Below, piece by piece: positions 1 through 6,939 of a stretch of DNA of 12,973 nt (within the stretch, counting starts at the first letter, position 1; each line of letters opens with the position of its first letter). The DNA is from Candidatus Latescibacterota bacterium (GTDB lineage: Bacteria > Latescibacterota > UBA2968 > GCA-2709665): contig JASLMQ010000236.1 of assembly GCA_030746455.1 (NCBI GenBank), positions 1-12,973 on the forward strand. The letters run 5' to 3'. The position numbers were made by a program, and so were the translations under genes. The notes beneath the pieces are model-generated. The model did not search any database, was not told where the DNA came from, and saw only the letters and a list, made by a program, of their open reading frames with translations.

Positions 1-1051
1 TCCAGGCCGTCCAGCCGATCCCGAGCCCCCGGCAGAGGGCGACCAAGGGTTCGCCGTAGTTCAACCTCCCGAAGCCCGGACTCTCCGTCGGCCCATATCC
101 CCACTCACCCAGGAAGACCGGATGCCGCCGGGACAGGGCCGGCACGAAGGTCTTCCACGCTTCGCCCTTCCAGGGATATGGGTGTGTTTCGTACACGACG
201 TTCGGACGGTCCACAGGGTTGTCGAGCACCCCATTGAGATCGTAGCCGAAATCCGTTCCCGATACCATGACAAGCGCGTCCGGTGCGGCGCTGTGGATGG
301 TGTCGACGAGCTCCTCGGCCACCGGCCGCCATTCGTCCCAGCCGACGTAGGCGGGCTCGTTGAAGGTGCCGAAGATTACTCGCGGGCGGTCGGCATACCG
401 GGCGGCCATCTCTGTGAGCGCAGAGATGGCGAGGGCCCTGTCCGGGTTGTAAGGATTTCCTCGCCAGGGCGGCGTCTGGGCCCAATCGGGCTTCTCGGCT
501 TGGCCGGTGATCGGGCTGCCGTGCGCGTGCCAGCCCAGGAACACGTAGATCCCGAGCTCCTCGCACCAGGCCACGATCGGGTCGACGTAGTCCTCCAGGT
601 AGCGGTCGCTGAGCTGCCACAGGTCCGGGTGCACCGGCAGACGCACGATGCCGGCATTCCAATCCCGAGCGAGGACGGCGAAGTCGGATCGACTCACCCT
701 CTCCCGGCGATGCAGGAAGTAGGGGTCGACCGTGGCAACGCCGCGAAGGACGACGTCGACCTGCAGACCGAAGGCATCCGAGAAGGCGACGAAGTCGGCG
801 AACCCCACGGTGCCGTCACCGGTGAGGTCGCGGCCTGCGTCGTCGGTGCCGAAGGCGCGGGCGAAGACCACGAAGTCCGTGAAGTCGACGACTCCGCTGC
901 TGTCGTAGTCGGCCGCGTGCGCGCTGCGGTTCACGATCCGATTGCCCGACACCTGGAGCGTCGGGTCGGAGGCGTGCGTCTCCGCGAGCGGCGCCGCCAG
1001 CACGATGGCGATGAGTGCCAGGGCTGGCTCCGATAGCCTATTCGTCGACAT
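1..1051 (-). CDS. Secreted GH5-type glycosidase with internal dockerin-like EF-hand pair (3' end outside window)
   Basis: The frame is open from an ATG at 1049-1051 to the window edge, giving 350 codons; only the last few dozen residues should be missing. Residues 1-27 form a signal peptide (hydrophobic core LALIAIVLAAPLA, cut near ETHA/S), so the enzyme is exported. Residues 48-59 and 75-86 are two Ca-binding EF-hand loops of dockerin type (D48, D50, S52, D56, D59; D75, T77, D79, D86). The rest matches a glycoside hydrolase family 5 barrel: R137 in IVRLPV, N231-E232-P233 with E232 as likely acid/base, H290 in ETHPYPW, E316 in FLGEWG as likely nucleophile, and W347/W350 at the barrel end. GH5 members hydrolyse beta-linked glucans, mannans or related glycosides; the substrate here is unknown. 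It is the last visible gene of the operon and overlaps the upstream sulfatase by 14 nt. The ribosome site is weak, so coupled translation is likely. Confidence 0.85.
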   Translation of the reverse strand, partial: MSTNRLSEPALALIAIVLAAPLAETHASDPTLQVSGNRIVNRSAHAADYDSSGVVDFTDFVVFARAFGTDDAGRDLTGDGTVGFADFVAFSDAFGLQVDVVLRGVATVDPYFLHRRERVSRSDFAVLARDWNAGIVRLPVHPDLWQLSDRYLEDYVDPIVAWCEELGIYVFLGWHAHGSPITGQAEKPDWAQTPPWRGNPYNPDRALAISALTEMAARYADRPRVIFGTFNEPAYVGWDEWRPVAEELVDTIHSAAPDALVMVSGTDFGYDLNGVLDNPVDRPNVVYETHPYPWKGEAWKTFVPALSRRHPVFLGEWGYGPTESPGFGRLNYGEPLVALCRGLGIGWTAW

Positions 1052-2351
1052 CCGCTCGCTTCGAGGTGTTGTCCTGCTCCCGCTCCGCCTCGATCATCCG
1101 CGTCAGCGTCTCGACGACCTCGGGCCTCTCTCCCGCCAGGTCTGTCTCCTCGTAGGGGTCCGAAAGGATGTCGAACAGCTCCGGTGTTGGCTCCTCACCA
1201 CGCTGGTCCAGGATCAGCTTCCAGTTGTCGTGGACCAGGGCAAAGCGCTCGTGCCGAAGGTTCCAGTAGATGCAGCGCCGTGCCTCGGCGCCTCCGTCAC
1301 CGGTCAACAGAGGCCAGATGTCGACGCCGTCCCAGGGCGGATGACTACCCACGTCGCATCCCGCGAGGCGCGTGAGGGTGGGCATCCAGTCCACCATATG
1401 CATCGGGTCTTCGGCCTTGCGGGGCGCCAGCGTGCCCGGCCAACTCACAACCGTGGGCGTGCGCATCCCGCCTTCGTAGAGCTGGCCCTTGATTCCGCGC
1501 AAAGGCAGATTGCTGCCCAACCGAGGGGTCGGCTCGTACCAGCCGGGCCACTTCACGGACGAGTCGCAGCTCTCGAGCGCCCCGTTGTCCGACGTGAAGA
1601 TCACGAGCGTGTCCTGTGTCAGGTTGCGCTCCTCCAGTAGCTCGAGCAGCTGCCCCACGGCGTAGTCCATGTGGCTGGCGTAGGCGGCGTATTTCTTGAA
1701 GGACCGATCGCGCAGCGGGTCGTCGTCGTAGGTCTGGTAGGCGTAGGTATCCAGCCAGGGCTGGGGAGCCTTGACCGGCTCGTGCACGGCCGTGAACGGC
1801 ACGTAGCAGAACCAGGGACCGGTTCTGGATTCGATCCAGTCGCGCGCCCCTCGCAGAATCAGATCGGTCGCGTGCCCCGGCTCGTCCAGAGGCGTGCCGT
1901 CGCGGTGCCATGTATGCTCGTAGCCCTTGAGATGGTAGCGATGGGTGTAGGGATCCATGCATCCGGCCTGGCAACCGTAGCTGGTGTTGAATCCCCAGTT
2001 GTTGGCGGCAAACTCGAGCGAAGACCCCAGGTGCCACTTCCCGAACAGGCCCGTGTCGTATCCGGCGTCCCGCAGATGGCTCGCCAGCGTCTCGTAGCCG
2101 TCCGGCAGTACCGGGTGGATCGTCGGCACCGTGGCGTGCCTGCCGAAGCGGCCGGGATGGCGCCCCGTGAGCAGACACGTCCGTGTGGGTGTACAGACCG
2201 GACAGACGTAGTGGTGATCCAGCTCGACGCCGGTGGCGACCATGCGATCCAGCGTTGGGGTGCGGATATCGGATCCGTGGTAGCTCACATCGCCCCACCC
2301 CATGTCGTCGGCAAGGATGTAGAGGATGTTCGGCTTGTCTGTGCGTGGCAT
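1038..2351 (-). CDS. Arylsulfatase-type sulfatase (first of two), formylglycine-dependent
   Basis: A 437-residue sulfatase of the alkaline phosphatase superfamily, predicted to hydrolyse sulfate esters. The formylglycine site is C53-T-P-T-R57 (CxPxR), so it needs a maturase encoded elsewhere. Calcium and active-site residues are visible: D15-D16 in ILADDMGWG, K105 and H107 in GKWHLG, H190 in AVHEP, D255-N256 in FTSDNG, and K288 in GIKGQLYEGG. The C-terminal ELFDILSDPYEETDLA stretch is usual for this family. I chose the ATG at 2351 because AGGAGA lies just upstream and the protein then begins directly at the conserved PNILYILADD strand; a longer open frame to 2435 has no family match. No signal peptide is seen, so a cytoplasmic location is suggested. 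The gene lies 87 nt downstream of the creatininase-family gene and overlaps the GH5 gene. Confidence 0.93.
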   Translation of the reverse strand: MPRTDKPNILYILADDMGWGDVSYHGSDIRTPTLDRMVATGVELDHHYVCPVCTPTRTCLLTGRHPGRFGRHATVPTIHPVLPDGYETLASHLRDAGYDTGLFGKWHLGSSLEFAANNWGFNTSYGCQAGCMDPYTHRYHLKGYEHTWHRDGTPLDEPGHATDLILRGARDWIESRTGPWFCYVPFTAVHEPVKAPQPWLDTYAYQTYDDDPLRDRSFKKYAAYASHMDYAVGQLLELLEERNLTQDTLVIFTSDNGALESCDSSVKWPGWYEPTPRLGSNLPLRGIKGQLYEGGMRTPTVVSWPGTLAPRKAEDPMHMVDWMPTLTRLAGCDVGSHPPWDGVDIWPLLTGDGGAEARRCIYWNLRHERFALVHDNWKLILDQRGEEPTPELFDILSDPYEETDLAGERPEVVETLTRMIEAEREQDNTSKRADVDE

Positions 2352-2411
2352 TGGGGTCTCCTGTTGGATGTCGATGTCCGGAACCGGGTCTTGTCGGATC
2401 GTACCGCCGTC

Positions 2412-2433
2412 GGGACACGGCGCCGCCGTGCCC
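2412..2433 (-). other. GC-rich hairpin just after the creatininase-family stop codon
   Basis: Arms GGGACACGGC (2412-2421) and GCCGTGCCC (2425-2433) pair with one bulge around a 3-nt loop. The hairpin starts 6 nt past the stop of the upstream gene on the minus strand, within the 87-nt gap before the first sulfatase. No T-run follows, so it is more likely an RNA-stabilising or partial attenuation element than a full terminator. Confidence 0.35.
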
Positions 2434-2438
2434 AAACA

Positions 2439-3245
2439 TCAATCCGTCGGCCCGGGGTTGTCCACGAAGGCCTCGTCCGCCTTCTCGAGGGGCTCCACCC
2501 GACCTTCGAGGACGTCGATCGCCTTCTTCCCGATCCTTTCCGCGCAGAACTCGACGATCTGCCGGCCAAGATCCGGGGAGGCGAACTTGAGGGGATTCCA
2601 TCCCCCAATGCCTTCCTGGTCCTTGATCTTGGTGGTCTCGAGGTCGATCCTACCGCTTGCCTCCATCTGCTCCTCGAGCTCGTCCATATCAACCCGATCC
2701 GCGTGCGCGAACATCATCGCCGAGGTCTCCCAGGCCCCGGCATGATCCATTCTGTACTTCATAGATGCGCCGCCATGCCAGTTTTCTCCCTCCTTGATGC
2801 CAAAACCCTTCGCATCGGTTCCCGCGCACGCGCGTTGGATGCCGTCGTGTATCGCATCTCTCTGGGGATCGACGTCATGACCTGTCACACCCACGAGCAG
2901 CTTCCAATCATCGGCCACCAGGCCCCGCGCGAGGCGGTAGATCGTGTCCTCCATGCTCGGCTGGTCGTGGGTCGTCACGGTATACCCGTCCCATCCGTCG
3001 GGTCCCCAGCCGCGGTCGTCACCGAGGATGCCGAGGAAGAGCGTAGGGAGCACGACTCCGCCGTAGCGCAGCGCCGCCTCGCAGCAGATGGCGTGTGCCT
3101 TGAGACCATCGGTCCCCAGGGGGTTCTGGACACCGTGCCACTCGAGCGAACCGACGGGAAAGTAGACGATCGGGCGTTGCTCCCGCAGCGCCTTCACCTC
3201 TGAAGGACGCAACAGCTCATAGCTAACGGATGTGTAGTCTCGCAT
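2439..3245 (-). CDS. Creatininase-family metal-dependent amidohydrolase
   Basis: A 268-residue protein of the creatininase family, metal enzymes that hydrolyse amide bonds in creatinine, formylamino intermediates or peptide-like substrates. The family metal site is visible: E35 and H37 in GSLEWHG, D46 in LGTDG, H123 in TGHDVD, and E173 in GAWETSAMM. The usual NGHGGN segment is changed to TGHDVD, so the substrate pocket may differ from characterised members. The start is an ATG at 3243-3245 with GGGAGAA eight bases upstream; the longer open frame beyond it overlaps the dehydratase gene and lacks family similarity. No signal peptide, so it is probably cytoplasmic. It lies 67 nt after the PLP-enzyme gene. 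An amide hydrolase beside a hydroxyamino-acid dehydratase suggests sequential action on an amide-linked amino acid, but this is inference. True creatinine hydrolysis is not implied. Confidence 0.88.
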   Translation of the reverse strand: MRDYTSVSYELLRPSEVKALREQRPIVYFPVGSLEWHGVQNPLGTDGLKAHAICCEAALRYGGVVLPTLFLGILGDDRGWGPDGWDGYTVTTHDQPSMEDTIYRLARGLVADDWKLLVGVTGHDVDPQRDAIHDGIQRACAGTDAKGFGIKEGENWHGGASMKYRMDHAGAWETSAMMFAHADRVDMDELEEQMEASGRIDLETTKIKDQEGIGGWNPLKFASPDLGRQIVEFCAERIGKKAIDVLEGRVEPLEKADEAFVDNPGPTD

Positions 3246-3312
3246 AGCAGGTGTTCTCCCTTCGCTGTGACCGATTCGGTGGCCCCACCTGAGTCTGTGC
3301 AGGACGGCGTGA

Positions 3313-4296
3313 TCACGATCCGGCTGCTGAGGTGCTCGTCCGACCGTCCAGGACGGCCGCGAACACGTCCCGGTCCACGTTGCCTCCGGACAGAATGACG
3401 GCCACTTTTCGCCCGGCGATGCGGTCGCGTTCCTGCATGGCCGCCGCGACGGGCGCGGCGCCGGCACCCTCACACGTGTTGTGCGTGCATTCGAACATCG
3501 TCCGCATTGCCGCTGCGACTTCGTCATCCGTCACCTCCACCATGCGATCGACCCCCTCCCAGATCAGCTCGAGTGCAGCCGGCTCGGGTGTGCGGCAGGC
3601 CATGCCGTCGGAAAGCTGCGTGGTCACAGGGGATTCGATCGGGCGCCTGGCGGCGAACGACTGCGCATAGGCCGTGGCGTGGGCGGAGACCACCCCGACC
3701 ACCTCGGTACGCAGATTGAGCACGTCCCGCGTTGCTGCCACACCGCAGATGCCCGATCCCAGGCCGATGGGAACGTAGACCGTGTCAATATCGCCGACGG
3801 CTCGGAACAGCTCCAGTGCGTACGTGGCCACTCCGGAGATCAGCAAGGGGTGGAACGAGGGGACCATGAGTAGCGACCGGTCGTGGGCGTGCTCACGAGC
3901 AAACACGAGGGAGGCCTGGAAGTCGTCGCCGTGCTCGACCAGCTCCACCCCGAGGGCCCGCATGGCGGCGTTCTTCTCCACGCTGTTGCCTGTGGGCACG
4001 ACGATGGTCGCCGCGATCCCGCTCCTGCGGGCGGCGAATCCGACGGATTGGCCGTGGTTCCCGCGGGTCGCGCTGATCACGCCGGAGGGCACACGACCCG
4101 ACTTCATGAGGTGATCGAAGTAGACGAGGCCGCCGCGGATCTTGAAGGCGCCGACAGGCGTGTGGTTCTCGTGCTTGACCCAGACCTCTGTGCCCAGACG
4201 TTCGCACAGCATCGGCCAGCAGTACTGCGGGGTCGGCTGGATGCTCGAGTAGACGATGCGGGATGCGGATTCTATGTCGGCAAGGCTTGGCTTCAC
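3313..4296 (-). CDS. Threonine/serine dehydratase-like PLP enzyme (fold type II)
   Basis: A 327-residue PLP-dependent lyase of the serine/threonine dehydratase family. K52 in GAFKIRGG is the expected Schiff-base lysine, SATRGNHGQ (75-83) is the substrate/PLP-contacting asparagine loop, GLGSGICG (178-185) is the phosphate-binding glycine loop, and SGGN (303-306) contacts the pyridine ring. There is no C-terminal ACT regulatory domain, so it resembles catabolic rather than biosynthetic (IlvA) enzymes. The start is a GTG at 4294-4296, preceded by GAGGTGA at good spacing and giving the normal N-terminus KPSLADIESAS; the longer frame upstream runs into the sulfatase coding region. It lies 31 nt after the second sulfatase gene in the operon. 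Likely reaction: deamination of threonine, serine or a hydroxylated relative to a 2-oxo acid. Serine racemase or hydroxyaspartate dehydratase activity is also possible. Confidence 0.88.
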   Translation of the reverse strand: MKPSLADIESASRIVYSSIQPTPQYCWPMLCERLGTEVWVKHENHTPVGAFKIRGGLVYFDHLMKSGRVPSGVISATRGNHGQSVGFAARRSGIAATIVVPTGNSVEKNAAMRALGVELVEHGDDFQASLVFAREHAHDRSLLMVPSFHPLLISGVATYALELFRAVGDIDTVYVPIGLGSGICGVAATRDVLNLRTEVVGVVSAHATAYAQSFAARRPIESPVTTQLSDGMACRTPEPAALELIWEGVDRMVEVTDDEVAAAMRTMFECTHNTCEGAGAAPVAAAMQERDRIAGRKVAVILSGGNVDRDVFAAVLDGRTSTSAAGS

Positions 4297-4327
4297 GGCT
4301 TCACCTCGAAGGAGGGCTGGGCGACGG

Positions 4328-5734
4328 CTAGCTGTCCCAATCGGGATTGGGCTGGGGGATCTTGGCTTCGACCTTCTCCCGCCACTCACGCAGGACGGCC
4401 GCCAGGCGGTCCGCGGTCTCGGGCAGTACGCGGGACAGGTCGCGGTGCTCGCCGGGGTCGTGGGCGAGATCGTAGAGCTCGATCCGTCCGTCCTCGTAGA
4501 ACTCGATCAGCTTGTGGTCACCCATCCGCACGGACGAGCCGGGGGTCCCGCCCTGGTTGGCGTAGTGGGGGTAGTGCCAGAAGATGGCGTCCCTCTCCAG
4601 GGCATCTCCGCCCTGGAGAAGCGGGACAAGGCTCACCCCGTCCGCGTGCTGCTCGGGAATCATATCCAGACCGGCCGCTTCGAGCAAGGTGGGGTAGAAG
4701 TCGGTGCTGGTAACGGGCACGTGACAGATGGAGCCGGGTTGTACCCTACCGGGCCACTTGATGAAGAGGGGTTCGCGCGTGCCCCCCTCATACATCCAAC
4801 CCTTGCCCTCGGCCAGGGGTGCATTGCACGTGGGAGACCCCTCGGACGTGGCCAACCCGCCATTGTCCGACGTGAAGACTACGATTGTGTTGTCGGCCTC
4901 ATCGTATTCCTCGATGGCGCGCAGCAGACGTCCGATGTTCTCGTCCAGGTTCTCGATCATCGCGGCATACACCGGATCGGACTGCACCAGACGTCGGAGG
5001 ATCCGCTGGTCCTTCTTGTGCTCACAGGGGAAGGCCTCACCTTCCTCGAAGGTCTTCACCCGATCCAGTCCCAGCTCCCGGACTTTGGCCTCGTACTTCC
5101 GGATCTTCTCCTGGTTGGCCTGGATGGGCGTGTGAACGGCGTAATACCACAAGTTCAGGTAGAACGGACGTTCGTCCCTTTCGCGGATGAGGTCGATGGC
5201 CCGGTCGGTCAGGTGGTCGGTGAGACAGGTGCCCTCGGGGGTGTCGGCGTCCTCGAGCTCGGGGATGCTCCACGGGCTGAAGTAGCCGCCCCTGCCGGGT
5301 GAGCCCCAGTGACAGCCCCCGATGTTGACGTCGAACCCGTGATCCTGGGGAAGAGACCCCTCGCCGCCGAGATGCCATTTTCCAACGTGCCAGGTGGCGT
5401 AGCCGCCGTCCTGGAGGGCCCGAGCCAGGGAATGCTCGGACGTTGGCAGCGCCTTGAGATAGGGCACGTCGATTACGCGCCCTCGAGCGGGATGAATCCT
5501 CCCTCCCCAGTCGATCCAGTCGGTCACGCCCACGGTCGCGGGGTATTTCCCGGTCAGGATGCTCGCGCGGGTGGGTGAACAGACAGGGCAAGCTGCATAG
5601 GCATCGGTGAACCGCATACCCTGGCTTGCCAGCATGTCGATATTCGGGGTCTCGTAGAATTCGCTCCCACAGCAGGACAGATCTCTCCACCCCATATCGT
5701 CGATCAGGATGAACACGATGTTCGGGCGGTTCAT
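4328..5734 (-). CDS. Arylsulfatase-type sulfatase (second), formylglycine-dependent
   Basis: A 468-residue sulfatase, distinct from the neighbour at 1038-2351. The formylglycine site is C52-S-P-T-R56. Other active-site residues are D12-D13 in LIDDMGWRD, K119 and H121 in GKWHLGG, H201 in AVHTPI, D290-N291 in FTSDNGG, and K311 in GKGWMYEGGTREP. The GKGWMYEGG segment and the insertion around 205-255 suggest a different sulfatase subfamily and hence a different sulfate position or sugar. The ATG at 5734 overlaps the TGA of the upstream gene (ATGA), so translation is probably coupled. The protein starts at NRPNIVFIL with no signal peptide, suggesting cytoplasmic action on imported oligosaccharides. 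The pair implies a substrate with more than one kind of sulfate ester, by inference. Confidence 0.94.
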   Translation of the reverse strand: MNRPNIVFILIDDMGWRDLSCCGSEFYETPNIDMLASQGMRFTDAYAACPVCSPTRASILTGKYPATVGVTDWIDWGGRIHPARGRVIDVPYLKALPTSEHSLARALQDGGYATWHVGKWHLGGEGSLPQDHGFDVNIGGCHWGSPGRGGYFSPWSIPELEDADTPEGTCLTDHLTDRAIDLIRERDERPFYLNLWYYAVHTPIQANQEKIRKYEAKVRELGLDRVKTFEEGEAFPCEHKKDQRILRRLVQSDPVYAAMIENLDENIGRLLRAIEEYDEADNTIVVFTSDNGGLATSEGSPTCNAPLAEGKGWMYEGGTREPLFIKWPGRVQPGSICHVPVTSTDFYPTLLEAAGLDMIPEQHADGVSLVPLLQGGDALERDAIFWHYPHYANQGGTPGSSVRMGDHKLIEFYEDGRIELYDLAHDPGEHRDLSRVLPETADRLAAVLREWREKVEAKIPQPNPDWDS

Positions 5735-6543
5735 AGCATCCCTACCCGTTCCAGAAGTCCGCCGTAATCGGCTTGCATGAGCACCACGCGGGTGCGCAGC
5801 CTACGTCGATCGACAGGTCCATTCGGGGGATCCCACGTGGGGTTGTTGTGGATACAGCTGAAATAGGCCAGCCACATCAGATCGGCGTTCTTCGTGGCCA
5901 CGGCCACAAGATTATCCCCGTCCTTCGAGACGATGCCCATCACCGGGGCCTCGAACCGATCCGGGCTGTGGCCGCAGCCGAACATCCTGGACATCGGCGG
6001 AACGTCTCGCAGGGAGGACGCGTAGAGCTGAGCCTTGAGAGGGTCGGTCCCGGGTCCGTCTTCCGGAAAGTAAACGGTGTTCTTCCTCCGAGCAGTCGAA
6101 TCCAGGAACAGGTGTCCTTCCTCCGTGTAGATGAAGCACCTTCCTATGAATTCCTGGTAGTCCTGGGGGTCGCCACTGAACCCCTCGGCGTTCGCCGCCT
6201 GTACGCAGAGATTGGGCACGGGTAACTCCACCGAGTCTGGCACTGGGGTTGATTTGGCCAGCGGCCTGGCCACGATATCGACTCCCTGGCTGAAGGGCGT
6301 AACCGTGGTCTCAAGGGGGAAGCCGAGACCGCCGGGAAACGCATACCGAAGCACAACGGCTCCGCTCGCCTCGATCTCGGCCTCGATGAGATCGAAGGCG
6401 ATACGGTCGTCCCATTGCGCCGATGCCACATCGGGGAGAGAGAAGTACGGACCGGATTCGTACATCCACAGGTCCAACGTGCAATTCGGAATGGCGGTGA
6501 AGTGCACCGATACCACGATGTCGTGCCTGGCCTGCGGATTCAC
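5731..6543 (-). CDS. Conserved-looking hypothetical protein, first gene of the sulfatase operon
   Basis: A 270-residue protein that I do not recognise as a named family. It has alternating hydrophobic segments suggesting a beta-rich fold, several cysteines (C21, C113 and others), and a C-terminal part with CIHNNPTWDPP followed by RRLRTRVVLM. No signal peptide or membrane helix is seen. The chosen start is a GTG at 6541-6543 because the frame meets TAG a short way upstream and no in-frame ATG precedes residue 27; the ribosome site there is weak. Codon use, the ATGA overlap with the following sulfatase and its place first in the operon support a real gene. Being co-translated with a sulfatase suggests a role in handling the same substrate, for example as a binding or accessory protein, but no catalytic motif is visible. 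Confidence 0.75.
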   Translation of the reverse strand: MNPQARHDIVVSVHFTAIPNCTLDLWMYESGPYFSLPDVASAQWDDRIAFDLIEAEIEASGAVVLRYAFPGGLGFPLETTVTPFSQGVDIVARPLAKSTPVPDSVELPVPNLCVQAANAEGFSGDPQDYQEFIGRCFIYTEEGHLFLDSTARRKNTVYFPEDGPGTDPLKAQLYASSLRDVPPMSRMFGCGHSPDRFEAPVMGIVSKDGDNLVAVATKNADLMWLAYFSCIHNNPTWDPPNGPVDRRRLRTRVVLMQADYGGLLERVGML

Positions 6544-6621
6544 TTCCAGCCTGGGGAGTGCTATGGGTCGTCTCCATCCGGTCCTGGAGCCCTAAAGAAG
6601 GAGCCGGCGGGAGAACAGAAC

Positions 6622-6662
6622 GTCCCAGAGGGATCTCCCTTGGCCCGGAGCTCCCCTGGGAC
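6622..6662 (-). other. Structured leader: imperfect inverted repeat upstream of the sulfatase operon
   Basis: GTCCCAG (6622-6628) and CTGGGAC (6656-6662) are perfect complements, and pairing can extend with one bulge into GGGA/TCCC. A smaller palindrome AGGGA-TC-TCCCT (6629-6640) could form instead. It lies in the leader between the predicted promoter (6747-6775) and the first gene at 6543. No T-run follows, so an mRNA structure or attenuator-like role fits better than a terminator. The rest of the 6544-6928 gap holds no gene that I can support. Confidence 0.4.
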
Positions 6663-6746
6663 GGATGCGATCTCTGAATGGGCTTACTTACCAGCGGAGA
6701 TTCCGGCACCTGGCAAGCTAAGTCTCCGTATGACAGGGACCGCCAT

Positions 6747-6775
6747 AGTATGAACTGCGTGGATGTGATTGTCAA
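6747..6775 (-). promoter_or_regulatory. Sigma-70-type promoter for the sulfatase/GH5 operon
   Basis: On the minus strand a perfect -35 box TTGACA (6775-6770) is followed by a 17-nt spacer and the -10 box CATACT (6752-6747, four of six consensus bases). Transcription would start near 6740 and leave a leader of about 195 nt before the GTG at 6543. It is the only well-formed promoter seen between the membrane-protein gene and the operon. Confidence 0.6.
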
Positions 6776-6921
6776 GTGGGATGGGGCCCCCGTGCAGGCG
6801 TTCGGTGCAGATGACAGACACGTGGGGCCCAAGGCAGCAGAATGGGGCCACGGATCCCATCCGTGACCCCGGTGGCTCGAACCGGACATTGCACAGCGGT
6901 CCGGCTCTGGTGGAGATCGGC

Positions 6922-6939
6922 AGGCCGTCTACACGGCCT
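6922..6939 (-). other. Perfect hairpin at the stop codon of the membrane-protein gene
   Basis: AGGCCGT (6922-6928) and ACGGCCT (6933-6939) pair over seven bases with a 4-nt loop containing the TAG stop at 6929-6931. No T-run follows on the minus strand. It may protect the 3' end or act as part of a factor-dependent terminator. Confidence 0.35.

Noticed and set aside
122..1036. Long plus-strand open frame opposite the GH5 gene
   Set aside because: It has no family similarity and lies antisense to a well-supported catalytic domain. High GC makes such shadow frames common.
1671..3203. 510-codon plus-strand open frame
   Set aside because: It is antisense to the creatininase-family and first sulfatase genes, with no recognisable motif.
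4256..5302. 348-codon plus-strand open frame
   Set aside because: It is antisense to the second sulfatase, whose catalytic residues are all visible.
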